Source: an uncultured Acetobacteraceae bacterium (lineage in GTDB: Bacteria; Pseudomonadota; Alphaproteobacteria; Acetobacterales; Acetobacteraceae). From it: a DNA stretch of 14,827 nt. Location of the stretch: contig CALGVL010000432.1 of assembly GCA_937930165.1 (NCBI GenBank), positions 1 through 14,827 on the forward strand. The letters are read 5' to 3'. This document shows positions 6,315 through 13,537 of this stretch, piece by piece. Position numbers and translations under genes: made by a program. Within the stretch, counting starts at the first letter, position 1; every line of letters begins with the position of its first letter. The notes beneath the pieces are model-generated. The model saw only the letters and a list, made by a program, of their open reading frames with translations. It had not been told where the DNA came from and did no database searches.

Positions 6315-7493
6315 CTACCCCTTCAAGGGCGGCAATTCCCGCTCCACCACCGCGGCCAGGATGCCGGCGCCATAGGGGATGGCGGCGTCGTTGAAGTCGT
6401 AGCGCGGGTTGTGGACCTCGCAGCCGCCGGCATCGCCCGTGCCGTTGCCGACGATGATGTAGGCGCCCGGCCGCTCCGCCAGCATGTAGGAGAAATCCTC
6501 CGAGCCCATGACCGGCCCCCGGTTGCGGTCCACATGCGCCTCGCCGACCAGGGCGGCGGCGGCATCGGCGATGATCCGGGTCTGCTCCTCGCTATTGATC
6601 AGCGGGATGGTGATCTCCCGGAAGTCCAGTTCCGCCGTGGCGCCGAAGCCGGTGGCGATGGACTGGACCAGAGCGCGCATCCGCGCCTCCACCAGCCGCA
6701 TCGTCTCCACCTTGAAGGCGCGCACCGTACCGCGCAGGGAGACGCGCTCCGGGATCACGTTGTAGGCTTGGCCGGCGCTGAAGCCGGTGATGCTGACCAC
6801 CGCCGTATCCGCCGGCGCCACGTTGCGGGCGACCACGGATTGCAGAGCGGTGACGATCTGCGCGCCGCAGACCACCGGGTCCACCGTGCTCTCCGGCCGG
6901 GCACCATGGCCGCCCTTGCCGCGGATATGCACGTCGAAGAAGGCGCAGCCGGCCATCATGGCGCCGGGACGGATGCCGTAGCGGCCCACCTCCAGCCCCG
7001 GCCGGTTATGCAGGCCATAGATCGCGTCGCAGGGGAAGCGCTCGAACAGCCCGTCGGCGATCATGGCCTGGGCGCCACCCTGGCCTTCCTCGGCGGGCTG
7101 GAAGATGAAATAGACAGTGCCCTCGAAATTCCGCGTCTCGGCAAGATACCGGGCGGCGCCGAGCAGCATGGTGGTGTGCCCGTCATGGCCGCAGCCATGC
7201 ATCTTGCCGGGGATGGTGGAGCGGTGGGCGAATTCGTTCTCCTCCGGCATGTCCAGCGCGTCCATGTCGGCGCGCAGGCCGATGGCGCGGTTGCCCTTGC
7301 CGTTGCGGAGCACGCCGACGACGCCGGTGCGGCCGACCTCGCGATGCACCTCGATCCCCCAGGAGGCCAGCCGCTCCGCGACCAGGGCGCTGGTCCGTTG
7401 CTCCTCGAAGCCGGTTTCGGGATGGGCGTGGAAGTCGCGGCGCCACTCGGTCAACTGGTCGTGGAAACGGCGGATATGCTCGATCGGGTTCAC
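6315..7493 (-). CDS. M20 family metallo-amidohydrolase (hippurate/IAA-amino-acid hydrolase type)
   Basis: 392 residues, the usual length for M20D amidohydrolases that cleave N-acyl or aryl amino-acid amides in the cytosol. Visible signatures: FHAHPETGFEE (21-31); MHGCGHDGHT (98-107) with likely metal ligands C101 and H103; QPAEEGQGG (132-140) with the E135/E136 pair; YGLHN (159-163, H162); GKGGHGARP (192-200) in the dimerisation domain; GSEDFSYM (330-337); and CEVHNPRYDFND (358-369, H361). The start is GTG 7493, set by a strong AAGGAG about six bases upstream. The frame stays open further upstream only as Pro/Arg/Ala-rich sequence that I treat as non-coding on this strand. Substrate is not determined. 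It is separate from the carbamoylase-type gene at 10074-11360. Confidence 0.9.
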   Translation of the reverse strand: MNPIEHIRRFHDQLTEWRRDFHAHPETGFEEQRTSALVAERLASWGIEVHREVGRTGVVGVLRNGKGNRAIGLRADMDALDMPEENEFAHRSTIPGKMHGCGHDGHTTMLLGAARYLAETRNFEGTVYFIFQPAEEGQGGAQAMIADGLFERFPCDAIYGLHNRPGLEVGRYGIRPGAMMAGCAFFDVHIRGKGGHGARPESTVDPVVCGAQIVTALQSVVARNVAPADTAVVSITGFSAGQAYNVIPERVSLRGTVRAFKVETMRLVEARMRALVQSIATGFGATAELDFREITIPLINSEEQTRIIADAAAALVGEAHVDRNRGPVMGSEDFSYMLAERPGAYIIVGNGTGDAGGCEVHNPRYDFNDAAIPYGAGILAAVVERELPPLKG

Positions 7494-7507
7494 GGGCCAC
7501 TCCTTGC

Positions 7508-7864
7508 TTGCGGCAGTATTACGCGGTGCTGCCGGCAATGGGCAAATCGCCGCGGCCTGCGTTATGCGGAGCATGGAGCGGGATCCTTCGCGCGCGACGG
7601 ATCGAAAGTCGGAATCGGAAAGGCGCCATCCTGGCGGCGCGGCTGGTGCCGGTGCCGGCGGGCTATGCCCGCCGTCCGTGGCTGCCCTGGTGGCTGAAGC
7701 TCGGCGCCAGACTGGGCCTCGCCGCGCTCTCCCGGGGCGGGCGGCGATGGGCGTCCAGCGCATCCGGCCCGCCCGGCCCGTGTCGGCCGCATCCGGAGGC
7801 GATGCGCCTGGCCGAGGACGGCCTGACCTGCCGTGCCCTGCTGGAGGTGTGGCCGGGGGGCTAG
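7508..7864 (+). CDS. Possible small hypothetical protein, Trp/Arg-rich
   Basis: A frame running to TAG 7862-7864 has G/C at nearly every third position from about 7625 onward and encodes RPWLPWWLKLGARLGL followed by a His/Pro/Cys-containing tail. The first ~40 codons are less convincing and no candidate start (TTG 7508, GTG 7526, ATG 7538) has a good ribosome site, so the true start is uncertain. A start near 7508 would put its 5' end head to head with the M20 gene. No family recognised. It may be a real small basic protein or a by-product of GC-rich composition. Confidence 0.35.
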   Translation: MRQYYAVLPAMGKSPRPALCGAWSGILRARRIESRNRKGAILAARLVPVPAGYARRPWLPWWLKLGARLGLAALSRGGRRWASSASGPPGPCRPHPEAMRLAEDGLTCRALLEVWPGG

Positions 7865-7934
7865 CCTGCGATCGTCCTGGGCGGGTTCGAGGCAAGGCCT
7901 CGGACCCCAGGACGTGAATTGCCGGCTCAATCAC

Positions 7935-7982
7935 GCCTGGACCAGATCGGCCCGATCACAGCCGGGCCGATCTGGTCCAGGC
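7935..7982. repeat. Perfect 20-bp inverted repeat (stem-loop)
   Basis: GCCTGGACCAGATCGGCCCG (7935-7954), an 8-base loop ATCACAGC, then the exact reverse complement (7963-7982). A 20-bp perfect stem is far longer than chance predicts here. It lies in a non-coding gap between the stop at 7864 and the gene at 8046. There is no T-run beside it, so it is not a classic intrinsic terminator. The heptamer GCCGGCT occurs on both sides (7921-7927 and 7985-7991). It could be a processed RNA hairpin, a copy of a dispersed palindromic repeat, or a protein-binding site. Confidence 0.9.
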
Positions 7983-7991
7983 ACGCCGGCT

Positions 7992-8004
7992 GGCACCAGG
8001 TGCC
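7992..8004. promoter_or_regulatory. Short palindrome and -10-like box before the 77-residue gene
   Basis: GGCACC-A-GGTGCC (7992-8004) is a perfect 6-bp palindrome. It lies eleven bases before a TATGCT box (8016-8021), which is about 25 bases before ATG 8046 and could serve as a -10. The palindrome would then cover the spacer/-35 area as a possible operator. Evidence is positional only. Confidence 0.25.
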
Positions 8005-8045
8005 GCGGAATGCGCTATGCTCCGCAAACGGAGGGAGATCGGCTG

Positions 8046-8279
8046 ATGCAGGCTTGGCAACCGATCGAGACGGCGCCCCGGGACGGGCGCACGATCCTTG
8101 CCTATGTCCCGGGCGGCGCGAGTCATGCGGCACGGCAGGATGTGATCGCGGTCCACTGGACGGGATGGGGCGGCGGCAGGTGGGAAACAGCCTGGAGCGG
8201 CGCCAAGCTGAATGCCCGGCCGACCCACTGGATGCCGCTGCCCGATCCGCCGGCACCGGAGGGGAGCCGGGGACCTTAG
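8046..8279 (+). CDS. Small WQPIETAP-type protein (DUF551-like)
   Basis: 77 residues from ATG 8046, with a clear GGAGGGAGA ribosome site at 8030-8038. The N-terminal MQAWQPIETAPRDGRTILAYVPGG is characteristic of a family of small proteins common in Alphaproteobacteria and in phages, often annotated DUF551 or hypothetical. The pattern continues with several Trp residues (W38, W41, W46, W50) and THWMPLPDPP near the end. The function of the family is not known to me. There is no signal peptide or membrane helix. It is convergent with the Cys-rich gene at 8317-8550, with 37 bases between the stops. Confidence 0.8.
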   Translation: MQAWQPIETAPRDGRTILAYVPGGASHAARQDVIAVHWTGWGGGRWETAWSGAKLNARPTHWMPLPDPPAPEGSRGP

Positions 8280-8316
8280 GCCCCCGGCCATTCCCGCCCG
8301 AGTGCGGCCCGGAGGC

Positions 8317-8550
8317 TCAGGCGCGGTCGCGCACGGTGGTGGCGCCCCGCCGCTTGGCGCAATGAGCGCAGCAAAAGACCTGCCCGCCTTCCTCCACGCC
8401 ATGCCCGACGATGCGGACGCTGCAGACCGGGCAGATGGGCGCCAGGGCCTGGATCGCGCATTCAAAGCTGTCGAAGGTCCAGTTCCGGCCGTCCCGGCTG
8501 ACCTGGAATGCCTTGTCGTAGTCGTTTCCGCATTGGTCGCATACGGACAT
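8317..8550 (-). CDS. Small Cys-rich zinc-ribbon/TRASH-like protein
   Basis: 77 residues from ATG 8550, set by GGAGGGAAGGA just upstream. Cysteines are arranged as C4-x2-C7, C31, C40-x2-C43, C60, and C61-x2-C64, with His at 50 and 63. The middle WTFDSFECAIQALAPICPVC resembles the FDSFECA pattern of treble-clef/TRASH-like metal-binding segments, and the tail FCCAHCAKRRG adds another CxxC knuckle. It probably binds one or two zinc ions in the cytosol. Similar small proteins occur in many bacteria as hypothetical or loosely metallothionein-like. Metal sensing, storage and nucleic-acid binding are all possible; the sequence does not decide. Confidence 0.8.
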   Translation of the reverse strand: MSVCDQCGNDYDKAFQVSRDGRNWTFDSFECAIQALAPICPVCSVRIVGHGVEEGGQVFCCAHCAKRRGATTVRDRA

Positions 8551-8698
8551 CGGATCCTTCCCTCCGTTGCGGCTTCGCCCTGCGGAGAGCAACGCCGGGG
8601 GGCAGGGAGCGTTCTGCGCCGGTGCGGGTGCAGGGCAGTGATTCCGCCGGCTCAACAGGCCGCGACGGGCGCCCGGCCGGGGAGCTGCGCCGCCGGGG

Positions 8699-10051
8699 TC
8701 AGTGCGCCACCATGCGGGCGGCCTCGGCATAGCCGATGCGCCGTTCGGGCGGGACGGGATGGCGGCCGGCGACGCGTTCCAGCAGCAGGCGCACATCCTC
8801 GGTCAGCCCGGCCTTCATCGCGGCATCGAGGAAGAGCTGCTCCAGCACGTCCTGCTGGGCATGGCTGCCGCCGAGCATATGCATGCCGCCCAGCGCCGGG
8901 CGCATCGCCTCCACCGCGCCGGCATGGTCGCCCTGTGCGTGCTTCAGCACCGCCTCGCTGACCGGCAGGGCGTAGCGGGCGACGATGGATGCGGTGGTGC
9001 CGCCGTGGCTGCGGGCGAAGTCGCGCATTCCCTCCAACATCCGCCTTGCCGCATCCCAGCGTTCCGTCGCGGCCAGCGCCATCATCCAGTGCGGCAGGGT
9101 GAAGGCGGAGAGGCAGTCGCCGATCCTCGCCTCCGCCTTGTCGGCCAATTCCGTCCAGCGGTCGCCGGCATCCACGCCATGACGGGCCAGGCGGAACAGC
9201 ATGGAGGCGGCGTTCTGCACGTCGATGTAGAGATCCGGCTGCGCCTGCGTCAGTGGGCTTTGCAGATTGCGGAAGCGGCGGTCGTAGAGATCCAGCACCG
9301 TGGCGAATTCCCGGCGCTCCAGATGATACATCGCCCGGTGCCACCAGAGATGGTGCATCAGGTTGTTGCCGCCTTCCCAATGCCGCTCCAGCGTGGCGAT
9401 CCAGGCAATGCCCTCGCTGCGGCGGCCCTGCATTTCCATTACATGCGCCACAGCATGCGCGGCCCAGAGATCGCCGGGATCGAGGGCGATGGCGGCGCGG
9501 CCGGCAGCCTCGGCCACCGTGTAGTTGCCGCATTCCTCCTGCGCGAAGCTGCGGCAGGCCAGCACGCTGCCATAGCCCGGAAGCTCCGTGCTCCAGCGGG
9601 GCAGGATGCCCTCCGCCGCGCTGGCCATCGCCTCCGGGCGGCCGAGCCAGAAGGAATTGAAGTGGTGCAGGCGGAAGGCGAGGATGTCGTGCGGGTGATC
9701 CCGGAAGATTCCTTCCCAGATGGAGAGCGCCCGCTCCATCTCCCCATCCGCCCAGGCGGTGAGGGCCGCGGCATGCGCCTGTTCGCGCGGCGTCGCGCGG
9801 GCAGTGTAGCGCCGGGCCGCCGCGGCCGATGCCTTCGCCATGGGGACGAGGCTCTGCCGGAAGGCCAGCATGGCGAAGCAGCCCTGCAGCAGATGCAGCA
9901 TCCCGAATTCCGGATCGGCCTCCAAAGCCCGGTTCAGGCGCCGGCCGGCATCGGCGCGGTATTTCAGGTAGCCTTGCAGTGTGTCGTCGAAGCCGCGCAC
10001 GGCTTCCGGCGAATCCGTGCTGACGGCCAGGCCATGGGCATCCTTCAGCAT
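8699..10051 (-). CDS. Tetratricopeptide (TTC38-like) protein
   Basis: 450 residues of almost entirely helical sequence with degenerate TPR-type pairs. Visible units include LNRALEADPEFGMLHLLQGCFAM (39-61), AEAAGRAAIALDPGDLWAAHAVAHVMEMQGR (180-210) and HLWWHRAMYHLERREFATVLDLYDRRF (234-260). HAVAHVMEMQGR and HLWWHRA are the marks by which I recognise the bacterial TTC38-like family. No signal peptide is present, so it is likely cytosolic. ATG 10051 follows a strong GAGGAGGAAG. It begins 22 bases after the stop of the hydrolase gene and is the last gene of a three-gene operon. A role as partner or scaffold for the hydrolase is inference from position only. Confidence 0.82.
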   Translation of the reverse strand: MLKDAHGLAVSTDSPEAVRGFDDTLQGYLKYRADAGRRLNRALEADPEFGMLHLLQGCFAMLAFRQSLVPMAKASAAAARRYTARATPREQAHAAALTAWADGEMERALSIWEGIFRDHPHDILAFRLHHFNSFWLGRPEAMASAAEGILPRWSTELPGYGSVLACRSFAQEECGNYTVAEAAGRAAIALDPGDLWAAHAVAHVMEMQGRRSEGIAWIATLERHWEGGNNLMHHLWWHRAMYHLERREFATVLDLYDRRFRNLQSPLTQAQPDLYIDVQNAASMLFRLARHGVDAGDRWTELADKAEARIGDCLSAFTLPHWMMALAATERWDAARRMLEGMRDFARSHGGTTASIVARYALPVSEAVLKHAQGDHAGAVEAMRPALGGMHMLGGSHAQQDVLEQLFLDAAMKAGLTEDVRLLLERVAGRHPVPPERRIGYAEAARMVAH

Positions 10052-10073
10052 GGGCGCTTCCTCCTCGGAAACA

Positions 10074-11360
10074 TCATGCCGGCTGGCAGGCCTGCTCCGC
10101 CAGCCAAAGCGACAGCACGGAGATGGCGGCCATCAGGTCTGCCGTCTCCATCGCCTCCTGCGGGTTGTGGCTGCCGTTCCGGTTGCGCACGAGTAGCATC
10201 CCGGTCGGCACCCCGGCGGCTGCGAAATTATTGGCGTCATGGCTGCCAGGGCTGTTCAGCCGGATCACGGGCAGGCCGAGCCGCTCCGTCGCTTCGGCAA
10301 GCCCGGCCATGATGCCGGGGTCCATCCGGCCCGGCGCGGCGGCGCTGCGCTCGCCCAGTTCGATCGCAACGCCGCGCGCCGCCGCGACCTCCGCCGCGAT
10401 GGCGTGCAACCGCGCCTCCAGCGCCGCGAGATGCGCCGCGTCATAGGCGCGGAGGTCGAGGCTCATCTCGAACTGCCCGGGCACCACGGTCATGGCGTGG
10501 CGGTCGGGCAGGGTGTGGAAGCGGCCGATGGTCACCGCCATGGGGCGGCCCGCTGCCTCCTCCTCGCGCCAGAGCCGTTCCAGGGCCAGGGCGAATTCGG
10601 CACCGGCCAGGGCGGCATCGCGGCGGAAGCGGCGGGGCAGGCCGGTATGCGCATCCTCGCCCGTGATGCGGATACGCGGATGCCGGACATTGCCGGGATT
10701 GGCCAGGCAGACCGCGACAGGCGCATCGGCCTCCACCAATTGCGGTGCCTGCTCGATATGCAGTTCCAGATAGGCACCGAGGCAGCGCGGGTCGCGCAGT
10801 GGCTGCCCTTCGGCCAGGCGCGCCGGATCGCCTCCGCAGGCGGCGATGCTCTCGCCGAGCGTCCGGCCGCTGCGCGCATGCCGCAATTCCAGCGCGTCCG
10901 GAGGCAGGCGGGCGAGCAGGCAGCGGCTGCCGACCAGGCCGAGGCCGAACCAGACCGCTTCCTCGCAGCGCAGCGCCAGCACCTCGATATCCGCGCGCGA
11001 CTGCAGCCCGAGGGCGCGCAGCGCGGCTATGGCGGCGAGGCCGCCGATCACCCCGGCGGCGCCATCGAAATTGCCGCCCTGCACCACGCTGTCGAGATGC
11101 GAGCCGATCAGCAGCGGCGGTGCGGCTGGATCGGTGCCGGCCCAGCGCATGGAGAGATTCGCGCCGGCATCAGTGCTGCATTCGAGGCCCAGGCTCTGCG
11201 CCGTCTCAGCCAGCAGCGCCATGGCCTGGTTCTCGCCGGGGCCGAAGGCGTCGCGGGTGATGCCGGGCGGATCGGCGCCGATTGCGGCGACGCCATCCAG
11301 CAGGCGCTGCACCAGCGGGCGCTGCGCCGCAACCGCTGCCGCGATCCGTTCAGGCGTCAC
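10074..11360 (-). CDS. Zn-dependent M20 hydrolase of the allantoate / N-carbamoyl-L-amino-acid amidohydrolase type
   Basis: 428 residues, normal for the family. Enzymes of this group hydrolyse N-carbamoyl amino acids, ureidoglycine-type compounds or allantoate in the cytosol using two metal ions. Signatures: SHLDSVVQGGNFDGAAGV (87-104, ligands H88 and D99); LRCEEAVWFG (130-139, E133/E134); YLELHIEQAPQL (197-208, H201); GEDAHTGLPRRFRRDA (234-249); GSHDANNFAAAGVPTGML (372-389); and NGSHNPQE (395-402, H398). The start is GTG 11360, whose GTGA overlaps the TGA of the upstream CoA-transferase gene, indicating translational coupling. The frame is open far upstream, but that is only the antisense-like overlap with the transferase. 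Exact substrate is not deducible. No hydantoinase gene is visible nearby. Confidence 0.88.
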   Translation of the reverse strand: MTPERIAAAVAAQRPLVQRLLDGVAAIGADPPGITRDAFGPGENQAMALLAETAQSLGLECSTDAGANLSMRWAGTDPAAPPLLIGSHLDSVVQGGNFDGAAGVIGGLAAIAALRALGLQSRADIEVLALRCEEAVWFGLGLVGSRCLLARLPPDALELRHARSGRTLGESIAACGGDPARLAEGQPLRDPRCLGAYLELHIEQAPQLVEADAPVAVCLANPGNVRHPRIRITGEDAHTGLPRRFRRDAALAGAEFALALERLWREEEAAGRPMAVTIGRFHTLPDRHAMTVVPGQFEMSLDLRAYDAAHLAALEARLHAIAAEVAAARGVAIELGERSAAAPGRMDPGIMAGLAEATERLGLPVIRLNSPGSHDANNFAAAGVPTGMLLVRNRNGSHNPQEAMETADLMAAISVLSLWLAEQACQPA

Positions 11361-12487
11361 AGCCCGAGTTCCGCCAGAACTTCCGCCGTATGCTCGCCAA
11401 GCGCTGGCGCCGGCACGCTCCAGGGGCCGAGGCCAGGCAGGGCAGGGAAGGGCAGGGTGCCGAGGCCCGGTTGCTCCAGCGGCACCACCGCGCCCACCGC
11501 GCGCACATGCGGATCGGCCAGCCAGTCGAGCGGCGTGTTCACCTTGTCGCAGAGCATCCGTGCCGCATGGAAGCGCTGCACCCATTCGGCGGCGGGGCGC
11601 TTCAGGAAGGCCTCCCGGAGGATGGGCAGCAGCGCATCGCGGTTGGCGGCACGATCGGCAAAGCTGGCGAAGCGCGGATCGGCGGAGAGGTCCGGCAGTT
11701 CCAGGACCTGGCACATCTGCGGGAATTCCGGCTCCCGCAGCATCGCCACCATCACCCAGCCACCGTCGGAACCCTGATAGGTGCCGGAAGGCACATTGGC
11801 CAGGGCCGGGGCATGGCCCAGGAAGCCCTGCTCCGCGATGTTGCAGCCCATCAGCGCCGTCGCCGCCTGCATCAGCGAAACATCCAGCACCCGTGGCCGC
11901 GGCGGCGCGCCAGCGGCGCGGTCCCGCGTCTGCTCGGCCAGCGCCGCCTGCACCGCGGCGAAGGCGGAGATGCCGGTGACGACATCAACGGTGAAGATGG
12001 GGCCGGTGCGGTGCGGCACGCCATCCATGCCGACATTCATCGCCACCATGCCCGTATAGGCCTGTGCCACGCTGTCGGTGCAGGGGCGCTCGGCATAGGG
12101 GCCCCGCTGGCCGAAGCCGGAGATGGAGAGAAACACCACATCCGGCTTCCCCGCCTCCGGCGTCAGGCCGAGTCGTTTCGCCACGCCGGGGCGGAAGGCT
12201 TCCAGCATCACATCCGCCCGCGCCGCGAGCTTCGCCAGGGCGGCGCGGCCCGCCTCCGTCTGCAGGTCCAGCACGACACTGCGCTTGCCGCGGTTGAAGG
12301 TGACATGCATCACGCTCTGCGTGCCTTCGCGCGTGGTCAGGCCGCGCGACCAGTCGCCGGCGGGCGGCTCGATCTTCAGCACATCGGCGCCGCAGGCGGC
12401 GAGCAGGCTGGCGCAATAGGGGCCGGCGATGCCCTGGCTGGCATCCAGCACGAACAGGCCCCGATACGGTTTCAGCGTCTCCGACAT
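11357..12487 (-). CDS. CaiB/BaiF-family CoA transferase
   Basis: 376 residues of a class III CoA transferase, which moves CoA between carboxylic acids through an enzyme-bound mixed anhydride on Asp. Signatures: LFVLDASQGIAGPYCASLLAACGADVLKIEPPAGDWSR split over residues 11-48; NRGKRSVVLDLQTEAGR (65-81); DVMLEAFRPGV (92-102); FLSISGFGQRGPY (119-131); and DSVAQAYTGMVAMNVGMDG (138-156). D155 is the best candidate for the catalytic Asp by position, not by alignment. ATG 12487 follows GGGAAACGCC. It is the first gene of the minus-strand operon with the hydrolase and TPR genes, and faces the divergent solute-binding gene. Substrate acid unknown. Confidence 0.88.
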   Translation of the reverse strand: MSETLKPYRGLFVLDASQGIAGPYCASLLAACGADVLKIEPPAGDWSRGLTTREGTQSVMHVTFNRGKRSVVLDLQTEAGRAALAKLAARADVMLEAFRPGVAKRLGLTPEAGKPDVVFLSISGFGQRGPYAERPCTDSVAQAYTGMVAMNVGMDGVPHRTGPIFTVDVVTGISAFAAVQAALAEQTRDRAAGAPPRPRVLDVSLMQAATALMGCNIAEQGFLGHAPALANVPSGTYQGSDGGWVMVAMLREPEFPQMCQVLELPDLSADPRFASFADRAANRDALLPILREAFLKRPAAEWVQRFHAARMLCDKVNTPLDWLADPHVRAVGAVVPLEQPGLGTLPFPALPGLGPWSVPAPALGEHTAEVLAELGL

Positions 12488-12491
12488 GGCG

Positions 12492-12527
12492 TTTCCCGCT
12501 TCCTCGTCCGGGCCTATCCTGCCCGGA
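12492..12527 (+). promoter_or_regulatory. Divergent intergenic region: possible promoter and operator palindrome
   Basis: The 69-base gap (12488-12556) between the divergent transferase and solute-binding genes holds TCCGGGC (12507-12513), a 7-base spacer CTATCCT, and GCCCGGA (12521-12527), a 21-base operator-like dyad. On the plus strand TTTCCC (12492-12497), 17 bases, then TATCCT (12515-12520) is a plausible sigma-70 promoter with its -10 inside the dyad. A regulator bound there would block the plus-strand genes and perhaps both directions. No regulator gene is in the window. Confidence 0.35.
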
Positions 12528-12556
12528 ACCGCAAGAACTGGAAGGGACGATCCGTT

Positions 12557-13534
12557 ATGCACCTCACGCGCCGCGCCTTCGGCGCGCTTGCCGCGCTTGC
12601 TCCAGCCCTGGCCGGTCCTGCCAGCGCGCAGGAGGCCGGCTGGCCAAGCCGCCCGGTCCGCTTCCTCGTCCCCTATCCGCCGGGAGGGCCGACCGACATC
12701 CTGGCGCGGCTGGTGGCGGCGGGCCTTTCGGAGGAACTCGGCCAGAATTTCATCGTGGAGAACCGCCCCGGCGCCAGCGGCCTGATCGGCAGTGCGGAGG
12801 TGGCGCGGGCCGCGCCGGATGGCGGGACCTTCCTGGCCAATGCCTCCATCCACACCATCATTCCGCATCTGCAGCCGCGGATGCCCTTCGATGCCCTGGC
12901 GGATTTCGCGCCGGTGACGAATATCGGCGCCGTGCCGCTGATCCTGGTGGTGACGCCCTCCCTGCCGGTGCGGAACGTGGCGGAGCTGGTGGCGCATCTG
13001 AAGGCCAATCCGGGGAAGCTTTCCTACGGCTCCTCCGGCAATGGCGCGGCGCCGCATCTGGCGGGCGAGTTGTTCAAGCTGCTCACCGGCACGGAAATGG
13101 TGCATGTGCCCTATCGCGGCAGTGGCCCGGCGGTGACGGATCTGATGGCCGGCACCATCCAGGTGATGTTCGATTCCATGCCGAGTTCGGCCGGCGCGGT
13201 GCGGGAGGGGAGGCTGCGGGCGCTGGCCGTGACCACGGCGAAGCGCGTCCCCGCCTTCCCGGACCTGCCCACCGTGGCCGAGGCAGGCGTGCCGGATTAC
13301 GAGATCGCGACCTGGTACGGCATCTGGGCACCGGCCCGCACACCCGCGGCGATCATCTCGCGTTTGCAGGGCGCGGTGGCGAAGGTGGTCGCACGGCCGG
13401 AGACGCGGGAGCGGATGGCAACACTCGGCGCCGATCCGGTGGCGGACACGCCCGAACACTTCGCCGCCTTTACCCGCAGCGAGTTTGATCGCTGGGGCAG
13501 GCTGGTGCGCGACGCGAAGATCACGGCGGACTGA
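12557..13534 (+). CDS. Tripartite tricarboxylate transporter (Bug-family) periplasmic solute-binding protein
   Basis: 325 residues. Residues 1-24 are a signal peptide with twin arginines (MHLTRRAFGALAAL), probably cleaved after ASA, so the mature protein begins QEAGWPSRPVRFLVPYPPGG. Family marks: VPYPPGGPTD (38-47), ENRPGASG (68-75), NPGKLSYGSSGNG, and VPYRGSGPAVTDLMAG. Bug/TctC proteins capture carboxylates, aromatic acids or amino-acid derivatives, sometimes for TctAB permeases; no TctA/TctB genes are in the window, so this is an orphan receptor here. ATG 12557 follows GAAGGGACG. The quinone-oxidoreductase-like gene starts three bases after its stop, so the two are cotranscribed. It is divergent from the CoA-transferase operon. 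Ligand unknown; the context suggests an acid used with CoA. Confidence 0.92.
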   Translation: MHLTRRAFGALAALAPALAGPASAQEAGWPSRPVRFLVPYPPGGPTDILARLVAAGLSEELGQNFIVENRPGASGLIGSAEVARAAPDGGTFLANASIHTIIPHLQPRMPFDALADFAPVTNIGAVPLILVVTPSLPVRNVAELVAHLKANPGKLSYGSSGNGAAPHLAGELFKLLTGTEMVHVPYRGSGPAVTDLMAGTIQVMFDSMPSSAGAVREGRLRALAVTTAKRVPAFPDLPTVAEAGVPDYEIATWYGIWAPARTPAAIISRLQGAVAKVVARPETRERMATLGADPVADTPEHFAAFTRSEFDRWGRLVRDAKITAD

Positions 13535-13537
13535 GCC

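Noticed and set aside
7494..7934. N-terminal extension of the M20 amidohydrolase upstream of GTG 7493
   Set aside because: Pro/Arg/Ala-rich sequence with no family similarity, while GTG 7493 has a strong AAGGAG site and gives the family's normal length.
8565..8594. CGTTGC/GCAACG pairing in the leader of the Cys-rich gene
   Set aside because: Six-base arms across an 18-base loop are not convincing as a riboswitch or attenuator.
8702..10312. Long plus-strand open frame opposite the TPR gene
   Set aside because: It encodes His/Gln/Arg-rich low-complexity sequence, antisense to a protein with recognisable helical repeats.
10239..11777. Long plus-strand open frame opposite the hydrolase and transferase genes
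   Set aside because: Antisense to catalytic motifs of both enzymes; composition typical of shadow frames.
11282..12556. Upstream extension of the solute-binding protein frame
   Set aside because: The frame is open for over 1.2 kb, but ATG 12557 begins a textbook signal peptide and the upstream part is antisense to the CoA transferase.
12488..13459. Upstream extension of the CoA-transferase frame
   Set aside because: It runs antisense through the solute-binding gene; ATG 12487 starts the aligned family sequence.
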